The notes beneath the pieces are model-generated. The model ran no database searches. It saw nothing but the letters and a program-made list of their open reading frames with translations, and had not been told where the DNA came from. This document shows, in pieces, positions 14,880-21,312 of a stretch of DNA of 21,312 nt (position 1 is its first letter; each line of letters starts with the position of its first letter). The DNA is from Anaerolineales bacterium (GTDB lineage: Bacteria; Chloroflexota; Anaerolineae; 4572-78; NAK82): assembly GCA_024643945.1 (NCBI GenBank), contig JAHELX010000032.1, positions 1 to 21,312 on the forward strand, in the 5' to 3' direction. A program made the translations under genes and the position numbers.

Positions 14880-16394
14880 ATGAATACTATACTCGTCATG
14901 TCGGATAGCTTTCGCCACGATAATCTGTCGTGCTACGGCCCCACCCAGGTGAAGACGCCGTGTCTGGATCAATTTGCCCAAGAGGCCTTCATCTTCGACA
15001 ATGCTTATCTCGGCTCGTTCCCTACCATTCCCAATCGCCTGGACATCATGAGTGGCAAATTCAGCTTCATCGACCACGAATGGTGTCCCTTGCCCCAGGA
15101 CACGGTTACCCTCCAGCAAATTTTGAGTGCTTCCGGAGTGATCACTTATCTGATTGCTGATAACCCACATCTCTGCGAGATGGGCTTTCACTACGACCGG
15201 GGATTCGACGCCTTTGAATGGATCCGCGGGCAGGAAACTGACCGTTGGGCGACGTCCCCCAAGGAGGTGAAATTGCCGCCTGTGAGCAAGAATCGCAGCC
15301 AGTTCATCCTGAAGACCTATCTGCGTAACAGAGCCTGGTGGCAATCTGAAGAAGACCGCTTCGTGGCTCGTTCGATCCAGGCTGCCTGTCAATGGCTGGA
15401 AGACAACCAAGATCATGATCAATTCTTCCTGCACATTGATCTATTCGATCCGCACGAGCCCTGGGACGCACCCAAGAAGTACGTCGACATGTATGAACAG
15501 GACTATCAGGGCGAGGATATTATATTCCCTTATTACGATTTCTGGAGAAAATTCCTCACGGAAGAGGAATTGAATCACATTCGCGCGTTGTACATGGCCG
15601 AAGCCAGCCTGGTCGACCACTGGTTCGGCGTGTTGTTGGATAAGATTGACGAATTAGGTTTAACTGAGGATACGGCGGTCATTTTCACCAGTGACCATGG
15701 CTATCTCTTCGGTGAGCACGACTTGACGGGGAAGTCTCTTATGCCCGAAGCAGATGGCCGCATGTTCTACGAGGCCATCCCCATGTATGACGAGATCAGG
15801 CGGACCCCCCTCATGATCCGCTTACCTAATCAAACTGAAGGACAACATATCGATGCGCTGGTTCAAGCGCCCGACCTTATGCCGACTATCCTGGAGATGG
15901 CAGGGCTGGTGGCAACGGAGGCAATAGGCGGTCAATCCAGAACACAGGCTCTACAATGTGGCGTGTTCTATACCGAAGACTGGGAGTTCAAACCCGAAGA
16001 CATTCACGGCAAGTCCTTGATGCCTTTGATACGTGGTGAAACAGACACCTTGCGAGATATCGTCGTGTGTTCCAATACCCTGATTCACCACACGCCGATC
16101 CTGGCCAAATGTGCGGTTGTAACCGAGGACGGGTGGTGTCTGCATTATGCTGGCGCATACCAGGACATAGACACAGAGGCTTCTATGTGGATCAGTAAGC
16201 TTGTCGATCCAGGTATTTCCGTCATGTCCACGGATCCCGCACTATTTTACTTGCCGGATGACCCAAAGGAGATGAACAACATCATCGACGGAAATGAAAA
16301 TCTGGCTAAAGAGATTCACGAGCGCCACGTGAGATGGCTGGAGGGCGTTGGCACACCAGCGGAGCGCCTGGCTGGCCGGCGCCAACTACGTTAG
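14880..16394 (+). CDS. Sulfatase-fold hydrolase with Thr at the nucleophile position
   Basis: This 504-residue protein is of the alkaline phosphatase/sulfatase superfamily (PF00884). The opening VMSDSFRHDNLSCYG carries metal ligands, and ITPCL-type spacing follows (KTPCLDQFAQEA). The central metal motif is FTSDHGYLFGEHDLTGKS. The nucleophile motif, normally C/S-x-P-x-R, reads T49-I-P51-N-R53 in SFPTIPNRLDIMSGK, so formylglycine cannot form in the usual way. No signal peptide is seen, so it acts in the cytoplasm. AGGAAGAGGTG precedes the start. Behind a sugar importer and an aldo/keto reductase, it may cleave a sulfate or phosphate ester (or diester) from an imported sugar; the exact reaction is unknown. 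Confidence 0.8.
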   Translation: MNTILVMSDSFRHDNLSCYGPTQVKTPCLDQFAQEAFIFDNAYLGSFPTIPNRLDIMSGKFSFIDHEWCPLPQDTVTLQQILSASGVITYLIADNPHLCEMGFHYDRGFDAFEWIRGQETDRWATSPKEVKLPPVSKNRSQFILKTYLRNRAWWQSEEDRFVARSIQAACQWLEDNQDHDQFFLHIDLFDPHEPWDAPKKYVDMYEQDYQGEDIIFPYYDFWRKFLTEEELNHIRALYMAEASLVDHWFGVLLDKIDELGLTEDTAVIFTSDHGYLFGEHDLTGKSLMPEADGRMFYEAIPMYDEIRRTPLMIRLPNQTEGQHIDALVQAPDLMPTILEMAGLVATEAIGGQSRTQALQCGVFYTEDWEFKPEDIHGKSLMPLIRGETDTLRDIVVCSNTLIHHTPILAKCAVVTEDGWCLHYAGAYQDIDTEASMWISKLVDPGISVMSTDPALFYLPDDPKEMNNIIDGNENLAKEIHERHVRWLEGVGTPAERLAGRRQLR

Positions 16395-16435
16395 CTCGCA
16401 AACCAAGAGGCGAGACGATAGATCAGCAGTAGCCA

Positions 16436-16531
16436 ACGGTGGGGTTTCTGTTTCCAGGCAGCCCGGCTAGACGAGCAATTCATCCTGTAAATCGGTCTCC
16501 CTAGAAGAGCAATGGCCAGAAACCCCACCGT
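16436..16531. repeat. Perfect 15-bp inverted repeat, possible 96-bp MITE
   Basis: ACGGTGGGGTTTCTG (16436-16450) is exactly repeated in inverse at 16517-16531 (CAGAAACCCCACCGT), with 66 nt between. No target duplication was found. It lies just upstream of the ribosome binding site (GGGGAGG, about 16543-16549) of the next gene, so it could influence that gene's expression. Confidence 0.6.
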
Positions 16532-16557
16532 CATTAGGACGCAGGGGAGGTATTGAT

Positions 16558-17556
16558 ATGACAAAAGTTTTGCAGCCAGGGATTAAAGCACCTGATTTTG
16601 TGTTATCTGCTGCTAATCGGGAATACGATGTTGCTATCAAAAAGCATCTGGGCAAGAAAGTGGTCCTCATCTTTTTCCCATCTAACTTTGAAGATCAACT
16701 CATAGAGCAGCTTGCAAAATATCAAGCGGGGATGCCAGGTTTTGAAGAGCGGAATGCAGTAATCATGGGCATCTCGGATGCTGCGAAAGACGAACTGAAG
16801 AGACTATCAGAGGAGAAAACTATTGAGTTTCCACTTCTAAGTGATTCGAGCCCCCTGGGGGCGACGGCTCTCAAATATGGGGTAGTGTCCGGGGATCAAT
16901 CAGTTCTGCCTACGGCGTTTGTCATCGATGAGGATGGCTTGATCCGGAGGGTCTACGAGGCCGCCCAGTATCCCTATTTGCCCAACCCGGCCATGGTGTC
17001 GCGTGCTGTTCGAAAACTTGCTGATATCCCCAACCCGGTGCCAGTCACGCCCGAAGATTGGCAGTTAGGTTTGCCAGACACCCCAGTGGTCCTGATAGAA
17101 TATGCAGATTACGAGTGTAAACCTTGTGGGGAGGCTTACCGGCTGCTCAAGCAGGTCGTAGCCCTGTATGCGGATAAGCTTCTTTGGGTTCATCGACACC
17201 TCCCTCTTAGAAATTCTCACCCCTTAGCCCAACGGGCAGCCGAAGCGGCCGAGGCAGCGGGGGTGCAGGGGAAATTCTGGGAGATGCATGATCGTCTCTT
17301 TGAAGCCAGGGGTGCTCTGGAGCGGGATCAGCTCATCGAATACGCTCAAGAAGTCGGCCTGGATGTTGAAAGATTCACTGAGGCCCTTGACAGTCACCGT
17401 TTTAGAGATGCGGTGAACGAAGACTTCAAACAAGCTGTGAGAAACGGCATCAAACTGGCCCCCGCGTTGTTCATCAATAATATCCCTTTGGAGGGGCCAC
17501 GCACAAAAGAAGCGGTTTGCGCCACAATCGATAACCTGCTCGCTTCTCTTTCTTAA
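16558..17556 (+). CDS. Pseudo-peroxiredoxin fused to DsbA-like thioredoxin domain
   Basis: 332 residues in two thioredoxin-fold domains. Residues 1-150 look like AhpC/TSA peroxiredoxin (PGIKAPDFVLSAANREYDV; KKVVLIFFPSNF; LPTAFVIDEDGLIRRVYEA). The peroxidatic motif P-x3-T-x2-C is P41-x3-E45-x2-L48, so the catalytic Cys and Thr are absent. Residues about 165-332 form a DsbA/thioredoxin_4-type domain with C187-K-P-C190, a helical insert (HPLAQRAAEAAEAAG) and the cis-Pro loop (IKLAPALFIN). No signal peptide is present, so it is cytoplasmic. It may be a thiol oxidoreductase with a binding-only Prx module; the partner is unknown. It is not obviously operonic with its neighbours. Confidence 0.8.
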   Translation: MTKVLQPGIKAPDFVLSAANREYDVAIKKHLGKKVVLIFFPSNFEDQLIEQLAKYQAGMPGFEERNAVIMGISDAAKDELKRLSEEKTIEFPLLSDSSPLGATALKYGVVSGDQSVLPTAFVIDEDGLIRRVYEAAQYPYLPNPAMVSRAVRKLADIPNPVPVTPEDWQLGLPDTPVVLIEYADYECKPCGEAYRLLKQVVALYADKLLWVHRHLPLRNSHPLAQRAAEAAEAAGVQGKFWEMHDRLFEARGALERDQLIEYAQEVGLDVERFTEALDSHRFRDAVNEDFKQAVRNGIKLAPALFINNIPLEGPRTKEAVCATIDNLLASLS

Positions 17557-17596
17557 GCTCATTACCAGGTTATTTACGAGGAAGGAGACAGTGCCT

Positions 17597-18106
17597 ATGC
17601 TTACACGTCAACTAGGTCGAAGCGGTATCCAGGTCAGCGCCATGGGGCTCGGCTGTTGGGCTATCGGCGGGCCATTCTGGCGGGATGGACAATCCCATGG
17701 CTGGGGGCAGGTTGACGATGACGAATCGATCCGAGCCATCCATCGGGCACTGGATCTGGGCGTCACGTTTTTTGATACAGCCGACGTGTACGGCTGTGGT
17801 CATAGCGAACGACTGCTGCGGCGGGCATTGGCTGGCCGGCGGGATCAGGTGGTGATTGCTACCAAGTTTGGCAGGGTGTTCGACGAACAGACTCGCCACA
17901 TTCTTGCCGATGACGCCAGTCCTGCCTACATCCGCCAGGCTTGCGAAGCGAGCCTCCGCCGCCTGAACACCGACTACATCGACCTGTACCAGCTTCACCT
18001 GGGTGATTATGACCTGGCTCAGGCTGGCATCGTGCGCGACACGCTGGAGGAGCTGGTCGCCGCTGGCAAGATCCGCTACTACGGCTGGAGCACTGATGAC
18101 CTTTGA
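17597..18106 (+). pseudogene. Truncated aldo/keto reductase
   Basis: 169 residues from ATG 17597, set by AAGGAGA 9 nt upstream; GTG 17591 is too close to that site. It matches the N-terminal half of an AKR family barrel. The tetrad is complete: D60 and Y65 in FFDTADVYG, K90 in IATKFG, and H134 in DLYQLH. It stops with TGA after GKIRYYGWSTDDL, where relatives continue for another ~140-150 residues with the rest of the barrel and the cofactor-binding loops. The bases after the stop do not read as AKR in any frame. A +1 frame gives a short peptide starting TFEDAAAHCSSRL and ending at TAA 18171-18173. A deletion or rearrangement is likely, and the product is probably inactive. Confidence 0.7.
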
Positions 18107-18232
18107 AGACGCGGCAGCGCATTGCTCGTCCCGGCTGCATTTGCTGACAGAGGAAAAGGTTATTATCGAGTAAGGATATAAAACACCCTTCCGACGCTTT
18201 CCCTATCCCTGGGTATCGAGGAAAGTGGGACC

Positions 18233-18269
18233 TGGTGGTTTGACGCCGCAGAGCGGCGTCAAACCACCA
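18233..18269. repeat. Perfect 17-bp hairpin with AGA loop
   Basis: TGGTGGTTTGACGCCGC (18233-18249), loop AGA, and the exact complement (18253-18269), followed by AATTTTAT. It is REP-like and could also act as a bidirectional terminator after the truncated reductase. Confidence 0.8.
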
Positions 18270-18306
18270 ATTTTATCTAGTATATCGCGGTGTAAATGGA
18301 CCTATA

Positions 18307-18369
18307 GTTCGTAGTAACGACTTTAGTCGTTTTTAGGCTGGTTAAGCGACTGAAGTCGCTACTACAAAC
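18307..18369. repeat. REP-like double palindrome of GTAGYRACGACTTNAGTCG type
   Basis: The left arm 18307-18331 contains GTAGTAACGACTTTAGTCG. The right arm 18344-18369, read inversely, is GTAGTAGCGACTTCAGTCG. Each arm is itself a small palindrome (CGACT/AGTCG), and the two pair with each other with few mismatches across a 12-nt loop. Similar CGACTNNAGTCG repeats are, in my recollection, scattered in Chloroflexi and cyanobacterial genomes. The rest of 18107-18508 shows no gene; TATAGAAT (about 18481) may belong to a promoter of the next gene. Confidence 0.75.
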
Positions 18370-18508
18370 CGTTGGCTTACTTCCGCCCCGCTGTACTAGT
18401 AGTATTGGCGCAATGGCCTGGCTGGGTTTCAAACTGCTGCCGGGCATCTGGTAAGCGATTCGTATATTCGAGATATGTGCTATAGAATGTATCGAGAGAG
18501 GTGGTTGG

Positions 18509-19567
18509 ATGAGAGACGTAATTGATAGACTGGAATCTTGGCGTCAAAATAATGAAGAATTTGCCATCGCCACAGTCGTCAACACGTGGGGTTCGTCGCC
18601 GCGCCCGGTCGGCTCCAAACTGATTGCGACGCGGGGTGGGGGTATGGCTGGTTCGGTAAGCGCTGGCTGTGTGGAAGGGGCTGTCATCCAGGAAAGCAGG
18701 GCCGTCATGGGTTCGGGTCAGCCCCGCTTATTGACCTTTGGCGTCTCCGACGAGCAAGCATGGGGAGTGGGCCTGGCCTGTGGCGGCACGATCCAGGTCT
18801 TCGTAGAGCCCTCCTCGGCGCTAGCTAGCATCTATGACTCGTTGAAGCAGCACCTGGAGGCGCGGGATCCTATGGCGGTGATTAGTGTAATGAGTGGAGC
18901 GCCTGAGCGACTCAATCGAAAGCTCGTTGTGTTAGCGGATGGCCGTACTGAAGGCGACCTGGACATTCCTGGTCAGGCCGGAACCCTGGTACATGCCGCG
19001 CTGGAACTGCTGGCAAAAGAGACTTGTGGCGTGTTGGATTTAGAAGACGGGACCTCTCTATTCATCGAGGTATACCCGCCACCGCCGCGCCTGATCGTCG
19101 TCGGCGCGGTGCACATTGCCGAGTCATTGATATCGATTGCCAAAATAGCCGGATTCGATACAATTGTGGTGGATCCACGCACAGCGTTTGCTACCCGCGA
19201 ACGCTTCCCGGACGTGACAGACCTGGTTCAGGAGTGGCCACAGGACGCGCTGCCGGAGATGGCGCTTGATCGCTCAGCCCACGTCGTCGTGCTGACGCAC
19301 GACCCGAAGCTGGACGATCCCGCCCTGCAGATCGCGCTTAAGAGTGACGCGAGCTATGTGGGGGCGCTGGGAAGCCGGCGCACCAACCGGAAGCGTGTCG
19401 AGCGGCTGCGTGAAGCCGGCCTGACTGAGGAGCAAATTTCCCGTCTTCACGCACCTATTGGGTTCGATATTGGCGGGCGTTCGCCTGGAGAGATCGCGGT
19501 GAGCATTATGGCTGAAATTATCCAGGTAAGGAATAGTACCCTGGCCGGTGTACCTGCGACCATGTAA
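18509..19567 (+). CDS. XdhC/CoxI family molybdenum hydroxylase accessory protein
   Basis: 352 residues. The N-terminal XdhC/CoxI domain (PF02625) shows TWGSSPRPVGSKLIAT, GSVSAGCVEGAV and WGVGLACGGTIQVF. The C-terminal Rossmann domain (PF13478) shows LIVVGAVHIAESL, VVLTHDPKLDDPAL, YVGALGSRRTNRKRVERL and GFDIGGRSPGEIAVSIMAEI. Family members bind molybdenum cofactor and help sulfurate and insert it into xanthine dehydrogenase/CO dehydrogenase-type enzymes. GAGAGAGG sets the start at ATG 18509. It is followed 12 bp later by a MoxR ATPase gene and then CoxE, the usual cox accessory order. The enzyme subunits themselves are not in the window. Confidence 0.9.
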   Translation: MRDVIDRLESWRQNNEEFAIATVVNTWGSSPRPVGSKLIATRGGGMAGSVSAGCVEGAVIQESRAVMGSGQPRLLTFGVSDEQAWGVGLACGGTIQVFVEPSSALASIYDSLKQHLEARDPMAVISVMSGAPERLNRKLVVLADGRTEGDLDIPGQAGTLVHAALELLAKETCGVLDLEDGTSLFIEVYPPPPRLIVVGAVHIAESLISIAKIAGFDTIVVDPRTAFATRERFPDVTDLVQEWPQDALPEMALDRSAHVVVLTHDPKLDDPALQIALKSDASYVGALGSRRTNRKRVERLREAGLTEEQISRLHAPIGFDIGGRSPGEIAVSIMAEIIQVRNSTLAGVPATM

Positions 19568-19579
19568 GAGCGATTGACC

Positions 19580-20467
19580 ATGTTTGACACAATTGAGAGG
19601 GTGCAGCAGTCTCTGCTAGATCATTATTACGTCGCCAGCTGAGGGCTGGCCACGACTATTTTCTTATCGATTAAACTGGGCAAGCCCCTCTTCCTGGAGG
19701 GAGAGGCAGGTGTCGGCAAGACGGAGGTCGCCAAAGTTCTGACGAGTATGTTGGATACGCGGCTCATTCGTCTCCAGTGCTACGAGGGGCTGGACGTTCA
19801 CAACGCCGTGTACGAGTGGGACTATGCCCGCCAGATCCTGCACCTGCGCTTACTCGAGGCAAGTACCGCCACGCGGGCCGAGATGGAGCGAGACTTGTAT
19901 AGCCGCGATTTCCTGTTAGCCCGGCCACTACTGCAAGCCATCGAGCATGACGGCCAGGTGCCGGTCTTATTGATTGATGAGATCGACCGGGCAGATGAGG
20001 AGTTTGAGAGCTTTTTACTGGAGATCTTTTCCGACTTCCAGATCACCATCCCCGAGATCGGGACAATCCGCGCGGAGCAGCCTCCTTTCGTCGTGATTAC
20101 CTCCAACCGCACGCGGGAGGTGCACGATGCGCTCAAGCGCCGCTGCCTCTACCAATGGATCGACTACCCCAACTTCGAGACCGAGTATCAAATTCTCAAG
20201 ATGAAAGTGCCTGGCATCTCGGAGAGATTATCGAATCAAATCGTCTCCGCCGTGCAGGGTTTGCGCCAGGTCGATCTGTTCAAACCACCAGGCGTCGCCG
20301 AGACATTGGACTGGGCGCGGGCCCTGTTGGCGATGGACCAGCAAGAGTTGGACGAGGGCGCCGTCAACGATACACTGGGTGTATTGCTCAAATATCGTGA
20401 TGATGTCCAATGCGTTCAAGGAACGCTGGCGCGCGAGTTGGTCAGACAGACCCATGCCGGCGAATAA
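19580..20467 (+). pseudogene. MoxR-family AAA ATPase (CoxD-like) with in-frame TGA
   Basis: The frame opens at ATG 19580 (MFDTIERVQQSLLDHYYVAS), hits TGA at 19640-19642, and continues in the same phase as GLATTIFLSIKLGKPLFLEG. The stop replaces what in relatives is usually Arg (CGA to TGA would suffice). Beyond it lie Walker A (GEAGVGKTE, about residues 40-48), Walker B (VLLIDEIDRADEE), sensor 1 (VVITSNRTREVHDALKRRC) and the lid. No ATG, GTG or TTG lies between the TGA and Walker A; the first ATG (19748) would lose Walker A. Intact MoxR/CoxD proteins work with CoxE-type VWA partners in metal-cofactor maturation. It could be a point-mutated pseudogene, a sequencing error, or read-through. The gene's end overlaps the next start by 14 nt. 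Confidence 0.8.
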
Positions 20468-21312
20468 TCCTTCGAGCCCAGGTGGTCACCTGTTGGCAAA
20501 CCTGCTGCACTTCGGGCGTCTGCTCCGCCAGGCAGGAATCGGGGTCAGCAGTCGCCAGATCTACGAACTTGCCGAGGGGCTTACTTATGTGGATGTTACG
20601 CGGCGTGATGACTTTTATCACACCGCCCGTAGCTTCCTGGTGCATGATCCTGAAGAACTTGACGTGTTCGACCGGGCATTCGATCTATTTTGGTCCCAGC
20701 AGATCAAGTTCATGGTAGAGTTCGGCATTACCCGCCAGCAGCGCGTCAAAGACGGCGTCACGGAGAATTTACCCGAAAGCGACCAGGTGGCTTTGAGCAA
20801 AAGGACAGGCCTCAACACCGCGCTACCAGACGAAGAAGACGGCCGTGATTCTGCCCAGGAGACCAACGTGTCTCCCACCTACAGCCCCCTGGAGATACTG
20901 TATCGCAAAGACTTTGCCGACTTTACCCAGGAAGAGCTGGAAACGGCCAAACGCGTTATCCACAGCCTGGTGTGGCAGTTAGAACAACGTCTGACCCGGC
21001 GGAAGGTGCGAGCTGTCAAGCGGACGAGCCATCTGGATCTGCGACGTGCGGTCCGCAACAACATGAAACACGGGGGCGAGATCCTCCAGCTTTCCTGGCG
21101 CCGCCGAAAATCCAAACCGCGCCCGTTGGTGGTCATCTGTGACGTAAGTGGCTCGATGGAAGCATACTCCCGATTGTTTTTGCACTTCATGTACGCGCTG
21201 GTGCAGGAAACACAGCAGATTGAGGCATTCGTGTTTGGCACACGCCTGACCTACATTACTCCTGCCATGCGGCACAGTAATGTTGACGTGGCTGTCAAGA
21301 ACATGTCGGAAC
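20454..21312 (+). CDS. CoxE-like VWA-domain protein (partial, runs off the window)
   Basis: A frame from ATG 20454 stays open to the right edge (286 codons). The protein resembles the CoxE-like VWA family (PF05762): an N-terminal helical region (LLANLLHFGRLLRQAGIGVS), an acidic low-complexity linker (about 105-145), a basic segment (LEQRLTRRKVRAVKR; SWRRRKSKPRP), then the VWA domain with the metal-ion-dependent adhesion motif D230-V-S232-G-S234 in VVICDVSGSM. CoxE works with the MoxR/CoxD ATPase to activate the Cu/S-Mo site of CO dehydrogenase or related hydroxylases. The 14-nt overlap with the MoxR gene indicates coupled translation. The C-terminus lies beyond the window. Confidence 0.88.
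   Translation, partial: MPANNPSSPGGHLLANLLHFGRLLRQAGIGVSSRQIYELAEGLTYVDVTRRDDFYHTARSFLVHDPEELDVFDRAFDLFWSQQIKFMVEFGITRQQRVKDGVTENLPESDQVALSKRTGLNTALPDEEDGRDSAQETNVSPTYSPLEILYRKDFADFTQEELETAKRVIHSLVWQLEQRLTRRKVRAVKRTSHLDLRRAVRNNMKHGGEILQLSWRRRKSKPRPLVVICDVSGSMEAYSRLFLHFMYALVQETQQIEAFVFGTRLTYITPAMRHSNVDVAVKNMSE

Noticed and set aside
19640..19642. Selenocysteine or genome-wide TGA recoding
   Set aside because: Relatives are expected to have Arg, not Cys/Sec, at this place. No obvious selenocysteine hairpin was recognised, and several other genes here end normally at TGA.

Overview
The window reads as a stretch of a moderately GC-rich bacterial chromosome, most likely an anaerobic or facultative Chloroflexota (Anaerolineae-like) bacterium. 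That placement is inference: it rests on gene content (a MetV/MetF/Hdr/MvhD-type gene set, a fused HdrC-HdrB, a Tat-type lipoprotein sugar binder, CoxD/CoxE/XdhC accessory genes) and on the abundance of short palindromic intergenic repeats. No rRNA or tRNA gene was seen.

Region 1 (1-4138, plus strand) is a probable operon for the methyl branch of the Wood-Ljungdahl pathway. It holds the tail of an MvhD-type hydrogenase iron-sulfur subunit, metV, metF, a GNAT acetyltransferase and a fused HdrC-HdrB protein. Together these resemble the MetVF-HdrABC-MvhD methylene-tetrahydrofolate reductase complex described in acetogens. Two gene junctions carry large hairpins built from inverted arrays of 7-bp tandem repeats. 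The first hairpin appears to have extended the MvhD-like reading frame.

Region 2 (4139-10480) holds a decayed reading frame behind a good sigma-70-like promoter, a leftward fosmidomycin-resistance-type MFS exporter, and a convergent signalling pair. The pair is a membrane hybrid histidine kinase and a large protein with an N-terminal HTH, a kinase-like middle and a C-terminal receiver. Diverged copies of an ~75-80 bp promoter-containing repeat flank the MFS gene. A 123-bp MITE with an exact 8-bp target duplication lies between the regulator and the next operon, and three helically phased heptamers sit upstream of the regulator.

Region 3 (10481-16394) is a carbohydrate-type ABC importer (Tat/lipoprotein binding protein and two permeases, no ATPase) followed by an aldo/keto reductase and a sulfatase-fold hydrolase. 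The hydrolase has Thr where sulfatases have the formylglycine Cys/Ser. The set looks like uptake and processing of a decorated sugar.

Region 4 (16395-21312) has a pseudo-peroxiredoxin fused to a DsbA-like domain, a truncated aldo/keto reductase, a repeat-rich 400-bp gap, and then an XdhC-MoxR-CoxE accessory cluster of the kind that matures molybdenum hydroxylases. The MoxR gene carries an in-frame TGA 20 codons in, upstream of its Walker A motif. The last gene runs off the window.
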